From the NCBI GenBank assembly GCA_015680685.1, contig MNCI01034664.1, forward strand, positions 1,257,948 through 1,321,947: a DNA stretch of 64,000 nucleotides, read 5' to 3'. The stretch is from Gnetum montanum (taxonomy: Eukaryota > Streptophyta > Gnetopsida > Gnetales > Gnetaceae). Below the pieces are notes generated by a model. That model was given only the letters and a program-made list of their open reading frames with translations, had not been told where the DNA came from and did not search any database. Both the position numbers and the translations under genes were made by a program. How positions within the stretch are numbered: position 1 is the stretch's first letter; every line of letters begins with the position of its first letter. Shown here piece after piece: positions 31,912-43,120 of the stretch.

Positions 31912-34900
31912 AGCAATAATGTGTAACAAACCAGTTTTATTAGTATGTGGGGCCAACTGTACCAACCTTTAATGAATTTAAGGTCAGCAGCCAATCTGTA
32001 GCCCAGCATACGTTTGAATGTAAATATAGCTGGACTTCAATTTTATTCTGTATCATAGAGACTCTTTCGCTTTACTCTTCATATAAATTATTCATCAATA
32101 CTGTTCCCACATCACATTTGGTGGTTCATGTATTTCAAAATTTTGATTGTTACGAAGGTGTGCAGGAATTTGTTATCATGTTGGCCGTACATATCTCTTT
32201 CGAGATTTTTGATGATTTTTTTACGTGTTCGTTTGCTTCCTGAAAAAGATTACAAAATTTAATCTCATTTTAATTGTACCCATTCTGCTAATTGGAAAGC
32301 AAGACCAACCGTTAACCATCTCCAATAATTCCTTTTAACAAAGACCATTTTTTAAAATATTTATAGTTCAAGGACTGCAGGTGTTTCTGTGCAATATACT
32401 AAAATTCATTTTTAAAAATCATGTTTTCACAGTTCTAGGATGCTTTGCTAGTGTTTTCTTTAAGTCCAATCTCGTAATGGTAATTGCAACAACCTGTTTG
32501 TTTTATTGTGATTTGTTTTCGTTTACAGATTTTAATTATGTATTGATGTTTTTTTTTAAGTTCAAAATGCTTAGTTTCATGTAAAATAGGCGAAAAAAGC
32601 CATATCTTTTTACAAATTCTATTAAAAATCATGCTGGAGAAATCGCAGAATTGTCTTTAAAGTGTTTTTTTTTTAATAATAAAGTGCATTTAAGTTATTG
32701 AGACCTCAAAATTCATGTTAAAAATAGGGGCATTTCACGAGAAAACGTCAAAAATATAGTGCTGACTAGATGGTTAGGTGAGCAAGGCTGATGCCTTTGG
32801 CCTCATTCTTGAAAATAAAAATAGGTAAAGATTTTTTTAAATATGGGATTAACATACATTGTCACTTTAATGTTGAAAGAATAGTAAAGATATAGCCAAA
32901 TTATAAATTTTACAAATTTGTTAAAATTAGTAGCTTTCTATAAGCAGTGTAATCCATATCAAGCCAAGCTATTGTCTTTGTATGGATTAGACTGTTTATA
33001 CAAACAAAATCGCTTCGGCTTTTAAGATTTTTTTTTCTTTTTTTTTTTCTCTTTTTTTTTTGTTGGATCCCAAGAAAAAAATATATTATAAAAAACCAAA
33101 AATTCTTAGTACAATGGCAAATAAGCATTGAAAAAAGTAAAAACTTTAGCCTATCTAAGAAAAGGCCAGACAGTTTTGGGATGGTTTTTTCAAGGTTTTT
33201 ATCATTATAACCAATCCAAAAAAGTCACCCTATAAGGTAGGAAAAGAACTAGACCTTATCATCTTTCAAAAAGTACTTTATTGGGCTTTCATTTCCTACT
33301 AAAGATAAGCTTTCTTGTAAATAAAAGAAGAAAACTCATAGGAAATACATTCAAGATTATAGCCGAAAGCATAAGATATTGAATGTTGCCATTTTAAACT
33401 AACAAATGGAGAAAATTCACAAACATGTTTAAGCTCTTCATTTTTTTTTTCTTATTTACTATATTTCTTATCATCATATGTTATGTTAGCAAATACTATA
33501 CCCCATCATGGTATTATCACCATTAAACTCCCTAATCCTAGGGAGCAATCGTTAACACCCAAAGCCCTTAAATTGCTAGTTAAAAATTGTACATATGAGT
33601 TTTTCTTTCTTTGATTTTCAAACATTAATCAATCAACAAAAATCCAATTTTGCGTTTAGACAATCACAAGCAACATGAATACATCATGAAAAGGACCAAA
33701 GCATAAAGCAGAAAATTATATAATACAAACAACCCAAGGATCTAGTTGGAAGAGAATGCTAATGTGATGATTGACATCCCTTGATATCCACAATGCATCC
33801 AAAGTGTAGTGCCAATGTCAAACAATTAAGCTTGAACTCTTATCAAAAGCCTTCTAGTTCATCTATAAGTAATTAAACTCAACCAATTTACCAAGAAGTT
33901 TTAAATTTACACCACAAAGCATAGTTAGTCATATGGGAAGTGTGCTATAGGAAAGCATATTAAAAATTGAAATACAATTTTAGTAGTTGAGAAGTCATTT
34001 CCTTATCTATTAGCTATATTGTAACCAATGATACAATATTCATACTTCAAATAGTGCACATTAATAATTTTGTTTAAATGAATAACTTGCGAGCAAGTAC
34101 TAAAATTATTTGAATAATAATTCGTAAATCAAATTATTAAAATTCTTTTAAAATGAAACAAGGTAACCATAAGCAACAAAAGTCAACAAGCCATCATGCA
34201 TCATGATAGGAAAATAAGTTGTCCACACACTACATTTAACACATACATCACATATACTCTAGTTATTAGTCAAGATACGATATTGTTGCCTTGGATTTAC
34301 TTACATGAATAAATAAATTCTAATTTTCTACAAATACATAAGGTTTGAGCAAAACTCTAGAATAAATTCTAATGCTCCTCAAGCATAATTTTTTATTCTT
34401 TAGTATTCCAACATTATGAGAGGTAATTAAAATGAATAATGCCCAACTAGCACAAAACACTACATTTAGATCTTATGGTAACCATTGCTGATTTTCTAAA
34501 CTTGAAAACAAATATGAAAAATGAATAAAAATCTATACAAGATTTCTCTAATACAATGTACAAATGTGCATTTTCTGATTTATAGATCATCAAGTTCTGA
34601 TTTCCTAAAACCATAAAACATATCAAATGTTTTTCATCAACACATCTATTCATCCAAATAGTTAGTGATAGGAAACATATAAATCAATAATATCATATCT
34701 ATTCAATGGCATAATGATATTTTCTATTTTTCAACAACAATTATATGACAAAATTGTCTCTATTTAACTCTTCTAACTAGAAATAATATAGACCACACTA
34801 CTAACATTTAATCAAGTAATATTGGAATTACAAATACAAGCACACTTCCAGTTCCAGCTATAATACATAAAGAAAAGCATATAAAATTTATTTGCTACAA

Positions 34901-36532
34901 TACTAAGCTAAAGAAAAGCTATAAAATTCATTTGCTACCATATTGAGCTCAAGAAAGGCTTAATCATGACTAATATGATAATTTGCTATACATTAATTGA
35001 TAACAAAAAATGAAACTATTCTTATTAGGCATTTTGTATAGCACAATAATTGATCCATTTTACCAGAAAAGACATGCAAAATTTCTCATATCATATTCAT
35101 TTGATTTCCAACAATCTATAGCCAATATTTTAGCAAAATCATATCCTAAAAATTTGTAGCTAGAAGAAAATATTGAAATTATACTTCTATTTATTAGCCC
35201 CTCTTCTCAATAAATTGTAAACATATATTTAAATTAGAATTAAGGTCTTATTATAGGTTTAAGAATTCTACAAGTTGGTGAATTAAAAAACTAAAAGTTC
35301 AAGATTAGTTTCATGAAAAGAAATTCAAAGCCAAACCCAAAAAATCATAAGGATGCCAATACTAAGAACTCACTTTCAAGATTTCCAAGGTCAATATGGG
35401 CCAAGGATGCTCTCACTTTTTACAATGGTACCAATCCTTGTATTAGGGATCCTTAACCCTTGTTGGCAAATCTTTATACTAGATTATACTAAGTCTTGAT
35501 AGGTGTTCCCAGGTGTTCCCAAGAACAACTCTCATACACGTCATTTAGCCTTGAGAATGCAAGAACAGGTAGAGTAATCCACAAAAATAAGGATTCAACA
35601 ATCCAAAATCTCAAAAATAAAAATCAGATTCAGTAAGCATTCAAGATGGTGAAAGAATTCTGAAAATAAAATCATATTTTAGCTAGAAGTTAAACAAGGG
35701 AGGAATAGCATATTCATCTTCTTGTCTTCAAAACCTCTTTGAATGACACCTTTTTCCTGGCCATTCAATTCTACTTCTTCATTATCGAACTATGCAATCT
35801 TTTTCTCTCTTGCTATTACTATTGTTATTATTTTAATTTACCAATATATTGCTAAAGATGTGCTCCTAATGTTGTTATTGCAATCCTCTTTTGTCCTTTT
35901 CTCTTCCCCCTCTCCCTCTTTCATGGTTATTTTTATTCACTTAGGTTTGGTTTCGATTTTAGTTTTAGTTTCAATTTCTTTATTGTAGTGACTTTTTTTT
36001 GACAATTACATTTTTTGTTAAATTAGTAGCTGCAATGTTTTATAAAAAAACATATCTACAATAAGGTCTCAAGTTCAAACCTCTCTAAAGCCACCCCAAA
36101 AAAAAATTAAAAAGAATACTTAACCCTTCCAACTAGGAGGACTTTGGTTCAATTCCTTTTGAGGTGATAAAATATACACTTCTGATCTCTCTTTCTCCCT
36201 CATTTAACTAAGAAAATATACTCTAACCCTTATCCACTAAAATTTTATTATAACAATAAAACCATATTGTACAATCGGTTAGGGTTCCATGAGCAAGAGG
36301 AAAGCATAAAATTGAAATATCAAACCAAGGAAATAACTTCTTCTTCAAACACTCATGCTGCAACTAGTGTTACATTGTCTTATGAGCATTGAAAGGCCAT
36401 CATGCAACCTTTCTATAATTGTTAAGAGATGGTATTTTATTTTTGATTTAATTAATTTTATTTCTCTAAAAGATCATTTAAAAAAGTAATACAATTATCC
36501 TTGATTCATAGGTCAAGTTCCTCTCATTTATG
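31912..36532. other. MON2 3' UTR and AT-rich intergenic DNA
   Basis: The first few hundred bases are probably 3' UTR. The rest is AT-rich (long A and T runs near 33030-33060 and 33440) with no credible gene. Around 35500-35520 a 10-bp unit (AGGTGTTCCC) occurs twice in tandem. Possible decayed SINE heads near 36060-36150 are too weak to call. Confidence 0.5.
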
Positions 36533-37017
36533 TGTTAGCAGATCTAGCAGCAAAATATGAAATGAGATGAAAATAAAGAGCAGGTAATTGCAGAAAAAAT
36601 CTTATTATGAACGATGGAAATAACAAGCATCTCTCTTTATCACACGGAGAGAACAAGAATAAACCTCTCTCTCATGCAATGTGGAAATAACAGGTTCTCT
36701 CTTCATCACATGGAGAGAACAAGAAGAAACCTCTCTCTCATGCAATGTGAGAATTCTCCCACTCTTGTCTTTCTCATGTTGTTTATGATCGATCCCAGGA
36801 CAGACTTAAATAGCCACATCTAGGTTACAGAATTAGAAACATCTAAAAAATTATCTAAGATAGAACTTCACAATACGTTTAGAAGTCTTATGTTATTTTT
36901 TAGAAAAATTCTAAAACTATCAGATAGAAATGGAAAGTGTGGAAAGTGTAGTTCATGAATAAGCAACTGCTAATTTGTTGCTGTGATCTACCGCTTCACA
37001 GTTAGTATTTTCCAACA
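36533..37017 (-). repeat. 3' LTR of the gene-carrying copia element
   Basis: 485 bp, pairs with 38330-38817. By eye there are about twelve substitutions and three small indels (11, 1 and 9 bp), so the insertion is not brand new. Each LTR contains an internal tandem duplication of about 60 bp (CATCTCTCTTYATCACAYGG unit). Confidence 0.9.
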
Positions 37018-37050
37018 ATTTCCCACTTGGAGATTTTGATTGAGGATCAA

Positions 37051-37791
37051 TCATATCTCCACACCATCCTTTCTACCTTGCCATTCTATGTTGTTTATGT
37101 TGAGCGGTGACACAGAGAGAAACCTTCTTCTTTTTGTCCCTCTGCAAGTGGAGGTGGTACCAGCGGTGGACCAGATGGCCTTGCCCTTCCACCAACTCGC
37201 CGGAATACTACTCCACCACAGAAAACTACCAAACAAACCCTTGGAAACCTCGTCGCTGAAATCCTGCCGATCCTCGGCAACTTCGAAGTCATTGCCCGTG
37301 CCACAACCACCGCTAATGACAGAAACCTCATCTGAAACCCTCAGATGACACCATCTCTGTTTTTGCCAACGGCTCTGTTGAAACCACATGCGTCGGCTTC
37401 GGTGTCTGCATCGGCTCAGCTTCCCGTCGCTATCGTAGGTAAGGTCCGACAACACCGCCCGCACCGTCGGCCGCTCGCTCAGTTGTTGGATCGACATCAG
37501 CGGAAACATTTGCCCAATCGCCCACCAGTCCAGCAATGATTTGAAGATGGATAGAATAATCTGGATAGGGGAATTCGTCAGTAACTCGTTGATGTAGTCC
37601 ACCAGGGCAAGCTGCTCGAGCCCAAGCTCGCCTTCCTTGAACCGCTCGACGCAGTCAAGCTTCAGCTTCTCCCTGAGCGCTCGGCTCTGCCCGTACTCGC
37701 TGATCCCGGCGAAACCCACGATGGTCCTGTAATCGTCTAGGACCTCCACCGCGGCGCGCAAGCGTGGCCCCACACGCAACACGCCCAGCAC
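37051..37791 (-). pseudogene. Captured arginine decarboxylase fragment inside copia element
   Basis: Minus-strand frame. Residues about 35-124 (37689-37420) read SRALREKLKLDCVERFKEGE, LGLEQLALVDYINELL, LSIFKSLLDWWAIGQMFPLM and RPTVRAVLSDLTYDSDGK. This is the C-terminal region of plant arginine decarboxylase (ADC, polyamine synthesis), where SDLTCDSDGK is a hallmark in the family. Here Cys is Tyr and the preceding YH-x-NLS segment is altered. After DSDGK the frame diverges, so only a piece was captured. Residues 1-34 are unassigned. The block is GC-rich with intact CpGs, unlike its surroundings. The fragment cannot fold into an enzyme. Confidence 0.75.
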
Positions 37792-37797
37792 CCGGAA

Positions 37798-38271
37798 CTA
37801 GGCCTCCACCTCTAGGAACATGCCCTCAGACCAGCCTTCTCTGTTTCCGTTTTCATCACTGGTCGTGCCTGCGGATGCAGTCCTCAGCTCTTCATTGTCT
37901 GCATCTGCGTCTGCATCTGCGTCTGCGTCTTCGTTTTCTGATGTGCTAAACTTAAATCTGTGTTGCTTAGTAGTAACACAATGCTCACAAAATGGTAAAT
38001 ATACCGAATTGAGCCCAAGAAGTAGTTTCTGTTTAGAGAGAATCTGCAAACCTTGTTCTGACATATGACCAAGGTTTCGATGCCACAACATCGTCGATTC
38101 TTCTCCTAAACTAGTTGATGCAACAGAAGACTCTCCCACTTGATGTGTGTTCCCCATAAGCATGTATAGATTTGCAGCAATCTTTTCTGCCTTCTTTTCA
38201 TTACTCTTCTTTTCATTCCTCAATGTGAAGTCGCTTTCATTGAACTTCTCTATTTCGTATTTGCCAACCAT
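37798..38271 (-). pseudogene. Copia gag start fused to GAG-pre-integrase remnant
   Basis: The frame starts MVGKYEIEKFNESDFTLRN, the typical copia gag beginning. After a short segment it changes to ESTMLWHRNLGHMSEQGL and FCEHCVTTKQHRFKFS, the GAG-pre-integrase domain. Most of gag and protease is therefore deleted. An Asp-Ala repeat (hexanucleotide repeat GCATCT/GCGTCT, about 37895-37935) marks the junction with the captured DNA. The frame ends near the start of the ADC-like part. Confidence 0.8.
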
Positions 38272-38316
38272 TTGTATGCATGATCTACAACACTTCCACG
38301 GACTATGAACCTGGAA

Positions 38317-38328
38317 GCTCCGATACCA
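38317..38328 (-). other. tRNA-iMet primer binding site
   Basis: TGGTATCGGAGC on the minus strand, one base from the 5' LTR. It differs from the canonical iMet site by a single base. Confidence 0.85.
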
Positions 38329-38329
38329 C

Positions 38330-38817
38330 TGTTAGCAGATCTGGCAGCAAAATATAAAATGAGATGAAAATAAAGAGCAGTTGAACGACAGGTAATTGCA
38401 GAAAAAATCTTATTATGAGCGATGGAAATAACAAGCATCTCTCTTCATCACACAGAGAGAACAAGAATAAACCTCTTTCTCATGCAATGTGGAAATAACA
38501 GGGTTCTCTCTTCATCACATGGAGAGAACAAGAAGAAACCTCTCTCTCATGCAATGTGAGAATTCTCCCACTCTTGTCTTTCTCATGCTGTTTATGATCG
38601 ATCCCAGGACAGACTTAAATAGCCACATCTAGGTTACAGAATTAGAAACATCTAAAAAATTAACTAAGATAGAACTTCACAATACGTTTAGAAGTCTTAT
38701 GTTATTTTTTGGAAAAATTCTAAAACTATCAGATAGAAATGGAAAGTGTAGTTCATGAATAAGCAACTGCTAATTCGTTGTTGTGATCTACCGCTTCACA
38801 GTTAGTATTTTCCAACA
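38330..38817 (-). repeat. 5' LTR of the gene-carrying copia element
   Basis: 488-bp partner of 36533-37017, bordered on the right by TSD TTATG. It keeps an 11-bp segment (TTGAACGACAG) missing from the other LTR. Confidence 0.9.
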
Positions 38818-39997
38818 TTATGCCCCTTTCTACACATCACAAAACCATAAATAGCAATAGATCATACATGCTATTACTTTTTTCCTTTATTTTCCCCAAA
38901 TTTGATTGCTCAATACTTAGCATTCATACAACGACACCTAGAGATAATGGATGCCAAACTTATATGAATATACAATAAGCATGAACATGAGATACCCACA
39001 CACACTATATATATATAGTTTTTAGATGAACATTCTAACTAATTTAAAAAATCACCCTAATCCACATAGTTCATGCATCTATAGTAGTACACATCAACAT
39101 TTCACCACAACTCAAATTTAATCACAATAAAGCATCATAGGTCATTCAACTAATCACCAATACATTATTCAACCAATACATTCCAGAGGTGTCATTCAGC
39201 ACACAGGTCATCAACATATTAACAATAGTCAAATACATCACTGTTGACACATTTCTACCATTCCATGGAGCAGCGATTTGTTAAGTAAAAGGTTACTGCA
39301 TTAGCAAGATTACACTTGCAGCTGCAGTGGATGCAAGTCTGGAAAATGGAGATGATTTCAAATTTTGCAGTGCTGTGCTGATAATTCTGTGTACAAAAGG
39401 AATGTTTAAGCTTATTCATAGACAAGGCTCAATTGAGTGTGAGTGATAAAGATGCAACCATGGTTTTGAGCTCATTATTTTGTGCAAAATACAAAATCCT
39501 TTTGAAAACATGCAGTAACTATATCATGGATGGCAAGGATTGAGTGGAACTTAACTATGGGAACTACAATTCTCAGCCAAATTATATCCACCGTTCACAA
39601 AAATACAAAGGTTGTTTTTGAGGAAAATCCAGATCCAAGTTACGTTTTAACCAGAGTCTTCATTTGTCCCGAACCCAGAGTCTGCAAATATGGCTCCTGT
39701 TGTTGCCATGAAAAACATGCCACAAGCAATGGTTGTCACTGTTACCACCATTTTAGACACAAGAACATTAATACAAAGTTCAGCAAGTAATTGGTCTGAA
39801 CATACTATTCCTCATGGACACATATATGATTATAATAAAATCACAAAAGCGAGTCCGTGGGATAAGGCTACATAATTAATATCAGCTAAAAAGCAGCAGA
39901 CGTAACCATTGGAAGCAGCACAGCCAATCCCAAAAGCAGCATAAACTGTTGCAAAGAAACATAGATAACTCTGTATTACTTCTGGATAATGAATGTG
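38818..39997. other. Intergenic, unassigned
   Basis: AT-rich sequence without a supported gene. It continues the host sequence interrupted by the copia element. Confidence 0.5.
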
Positions 39998-40076
39998 AAA
40001 GCAGCGATATGAGTGGGACTAGAGCTGTGTTGCATTGCCTTTAATACAGCTCTAGTCCCACTCATATCGCTGCTTT
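39998..40076. repeat. Perfect 31-bp inverted repeat with 17-nt loop (foldback)
   Basis: Left arm 39998-40028 and right arm 40046-40076 are exact reverse complements. The loop 40029-40045 is GTTGCATTGCCTTTAAT. The same 17 bases recur at 40331-40347 inside the PPR-like fragment. A transcript would form a 31-bp perfect hairpin. Confidence 0.95.
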
Positions 40077-40199
40077 TCTTGAATACAGTGGCTTTGTAAT
40101 AGCAGTATCACATTTTACGTGACAGAACAATTTCATCAACCCAGCTTTTCGTAAATGCAGAGCTTCCTGAGACAGTCCTTGAAAGCCTGGTTTGAAAGA

Positions 40200-40475
40200 G
40201 AAGGGAGGAACATTGTTTATCAATGCATAACTAAAGATGTTGCATCTTCATCAAAAATTCACGGAGGATGCACGCCATGTGCTTAAGATGTTGCCAGAAA
40301 AAATTGTGGTTCCTGGAATTTCATGATTGTTGCATTGCCTTTAATGGAAAGCCTGAAGAGGTCAGTTCTGCTTATGAACAGATGAGAAATGCCGGTGTTA
40401 GGCCTGGTGGCAATACTTTTCTTGGGTTTGTCTCCGCCTGTGTAAGATAGGAGATGGTGGATGAAGGAAAAACAC
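40200..40475 (+). pseudogene. Pentatricopeptide repeat (PPR) gene fragment
   Basis: With one frameshift, the plus strand reads DARHVLKMLPEKIVV followed by FMIVALPL and then GKPEEVSSAYEQMRNAGVRP, NTFLGFVSACVR, a stop, and MVDEGK. This is the repeat pattern of plant PLS-class PPR proteins (DAR-V-x-x-MPEKNVV, NGKPEEAL-x-x-YEQM, GVRPD-x-x-TF-x-x-VLSAC, VDEGK), which bind organelle RNA. Only one to two repeats are left, with at least one stop, so it is a dead piece. The FLGFVSAC-to-VDEGK part recurs in the adjoining tandem repeat. Confidence 0.7.
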
Positions 40476-40960
40476 AAGCAACAGGAAGGTGTCAAAATAT
40501 TTAAAAAAAAGAAAAAAACATGACATTTTGCAAACACAAACTGCTGCCTGCCGCGCTTTGGGCTTGGAGTGTTTCTGGTACAGTGACTGTGGCAATAATT
40601 TTCTTGGGATAGTCTCCGCCAGCGTAAAATTGAAGATGGTAGATGAAGGAAAAACACAAGCAATAGGAACATGTCAAAATATTTAAAAAAAAAAAGAAAA
40701 AAACATGCCATTTTGCAAACACAAACTACTGCCTGCCGCGCTTTGTGCTTGGAGTGTTACTGGTACAGTGACTGTGGCAATAATTTTCTTGGGATAGTCT
40801 CCGCCAGCGTAAAATTGAAGATGGTAGATGAAGGAAAAACACAAGCAACAGGAACATGTCAAAATATTTAAAAAAAAAGAAAAAAACATGACATTTTGCA
40901 AACACAAACTGCTGCCTGCCGCGCTTTGGGCTTGGAGTGTTACTGGTACAGTGACTGTAA
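40416..40960 (+). repeat. Tandem repeat, three units of about 183 bp, derived from the PPR fragment
   Basis: The marker AACACAAGCA occurs at 40471, 40653 and 40838 (spacing 182 and 185). Each unit holds NFLGIVSASVKLKMVDEGKT-like coding text, an A-rich run with AAAGAAAAAAACATG and a GC-richer CTGCCTGCCGCGCTTTG stretch. The units are nearly identical, which points to recent amplification. Confidence 0.88.
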
Positions 40961-41614
40961 TAGACAGAGATAAGTTTGTGCCCTGTGATTACTATGCTAT
41001 GCGTCTGCTTCAGTACTCTGAACATGTTGATCAGGAAAACAACGACTTAAATTGGGACTTGTTGGCAGTACTACGAAAACCTAAATGGCAGTACGTGGTG
41101 GCAACAGGGCGCTGGTTTCCAAACGCAGTTGCAAAGAAGTCAATGAAACGACAGGTATTAACCCAGAATAGGGGCAGGGCCTGGCACACGGCAAGGAAAA
41201 CGTTCTTTATTCCGAGTTTCTGAGACGATTTTACCAGAGCTAAACCTGCAACATGGTAATCTGCGAAAACGAGGAGAGTTTGGGGATATCCCTTCTTGAG
41301 ATTGCAGACTGTTTTGCGGAGCCGCGCGTTTGTTGCAGAGGCAAAAGCCTTGAACCGTGGCATGTAGCCGCTAGAATCGTGGGGCTCCCGTGCATGGACC
41401 ATGCGGCGTTGCAGCGGTGGGAAGATTGTTCTGGATCAACATCTTTCTGGCTCCGCCTTGCTCGTTAAGGGCTTTGAGGGCTTTATCAATGCAGAGCATG
41501 ACGGGATTTATGCACGCCGACACTCCTCTGTTGTAGGGCCGTGCGTGCATGACGTGTGTTACGTTTACCTCTACGGCCATGGCTCCAATGATTGACGCAT
41601 TAAGAATATGAAGG
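40961..41614. other. Unrecognised GC-richer region with open frames on both strands
   Basis: The sequence has normal coding-like composition. The minus frame 41402-41031 (KAFASATNARLRKTVCN, CQALPLFWVNTCRFIDFF) and the plus frame from about 40955 (YYAMRLLQYSEHVDQENN) overlap, so at most one can be real. I recognise neither. It may be a remnant of a host gene or of the PPR locus. Confidence 0.3.
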
Positions 41615-42336
41615 TGTGCTACAGGGCAAAAAATCTCAATCACAGGCACCGCAATCAAAGTGCTGAAGCAAATGGTACAAGAAATTCACATGCATAAATA
41701 ATTGGAAATACACAATTGGTATTCAGATTCTTCTTGCACCGTGATCTCTACAACAATGAGGGTGTATGCAACCTTTAACCATCTATTAAAGTGACTAGAG
41801 CTGTGATTCATTGGTGCCTTTGTTCTCTCTGCATGAACAAATTTATATGGCATGGAATCAGAAAAAAATTTGAAAAATAAGAGACCCAAAACCCCATCCA
41901 GATATGGACGCCACCCCAATGCCAACACAAAAATGTTTTATCAATTATTGGAGACCACGTTATAGGGTTATAGGATACGGAAACCACCTTAGCGCATTAT
42001 CACCAACATGTAAACGCGTTGACATGGATTACAACCTCCTACTTGATCTTCATATTTAATCAAATCCCAATTTCAAGAAATATATACATAAATGATAGCC
42101 ATAGTTATTCTCAATGTGAGTATTATCTTCCATGTATTACAATGTATTATTTCTCAAAACTTAATTTTTTATATGGTAACTTAGCTTTATGAATAAACCC
42201 AATGTTCATTTTAGGCCCTGCCATATGTGTATGTTCTCTAATCCGCAAACCATATGAGAAAATAGCACAACTAAATAAAAGTTTCATTAAGACTGTAAGA
42301 TTGTACATACAACAAATTATATTATGGAATCAAGTT
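41615..42336 (-). repeat. 3' LTR and 3' UTR of the split copia element
   Basis: The part from about 41640 to 41709 matches the start of the 5' LTR at 63930-64000. The inner boundary with the 3' UTR is not visible. The last five bases (42332-42336) are the gypsy target duplication AAGTT. Confidence 0.6.
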
Positions 42337-43119
42337 TGATGAATCGCGATATCATGCACGCGATATCACATCCACCACGCGATATCGCGTCCTGCCTCAT
42401 CTTCTATAAATAAGAGGCGGCGCCCTTGGTTCCGATACAATTAGATTTAGACCCTTAGCTAGACTCTTGCAGTTTTGTCATTCCAGAGTTAGAATTATTT
42501 CTGTGTGCCCGTAGTAGGAGTCATAGAGTGAACGGATCTTTATTCAAGCAATTTGTACTTGAGCACAATTTTGTGTACAGCAATAAAGACAAACTTTATG
42601 ATAAACCTTGCAGCATACAGATTAAGCTAATTAGTAATTAATGATTGTTTAATGCTTTCCTAGTTAATTAATATCTCTCTCAACCTTCAACCCCATGAGT
42701 TAAATACACTCAGTACGACCGCTTCGAGCATGCATGTAGCGCTTGATAACCCAGTAACGATAAGCGTTTGGTAATCCCAGCAGCGTTGCACTAGTTTAGG
42801 ATGTGTACGGCAAGTGGGAACGGATACTGGTGCTAGGAACATTTAGAACTTAGTTAATGTAAGTTAGCCACTTAGTTCTCTCTCCATCTCCTTTATTAGC
42901 AGAAGACATATAAAATACAAAAGCTATAAAAATCATATACCTCAAGCTTACTTAACCATACAACCGTGACAATAAAAGTAAGTTTAGGAAGACAACGATT
43001 GATTAACCTTGAGTGTTCCATTAAGGTGCATAAGCACTTGGTCCTTGGAGTTCGACCGGATCGTGCGTGAAACGCTTGTATTTGTATGGTTGAGTGTAGG
43101 GGTACTTCGCCACTCATCA
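42337..43119 (+). repeat. 5' LTR of outer gypsy element
   Basis: 783 bp, TGATGA...TCATCA. U3 begins with three GCGATATC-type palindromes (42345-42390, including the perfect ACGCGATATCGCGT at 42377-42390). A TATA box TATAAATAAG follows at 42405-42414, and the rest is R/U5. Same length as its partner 58088-58870. Confidence 0.92.
42377..42414 (+). promoter_or_regulatory. LTR promoter: CGCGATATCGCG palindrome and TATA box
   Basis: Perfect 14-base palindrome ACGCGATATCGCGT 15 bp upstream of TATAAATAAG. Two further GCGATATC half-copies lie just upstream. The same arrangement is found in all the LTRs of this family in the window. Confidence 0.7.
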
Positions 43120-43120
43120 T

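Larger units (their letters stand above)
36533..38817 (-). mobile_element. Complete non-autonomous copia-type LTR element carrying an arginine decarboxylase fragment
   Basis: 2285-bp element on the minus strand with LTRs 36533-37017 and 38330-38817, both TGTTAG...CAACA. The target-site duplication TTATG is perfect (36528-36532 and 38818-38822). A tRNA-iMet primer site (TGGTATCGGAGC, minus strand, 38328-38317) lies next to the right, 5' LTR. A purine tract (CTCCAAGTGGGAAAT, minus) lies next to the left LTR. The interior keeps the first gag residues and a GAG-pre-integrase remnant. The rest of pol is replaced by GC-rich sequence including a plant gene fragment. Such elements move only with enzymes of a related copia. 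Confidence 0.9.

Noticed and set aside
32750-32830. tRNA-like start (GCTGACTAGATGGTTAGGTGAG)
   Set aside because: It could be a SINE head, but no B box is seen within the expected 30-60 bases.
36050-36160. B-box-like strings (CAAGTTCAAACC, GGTTCAATTCC)
   Set aside because: Two partial B boxes without clear A boxes; possibly old SINE pieces but not supportable.
40283-40907. Phe-rich minus-strand frames resembling membrane proteins
   Set aside because: They are read from the complementary strand of the A-rich tandem repeat, so Phe codons come from T runs.
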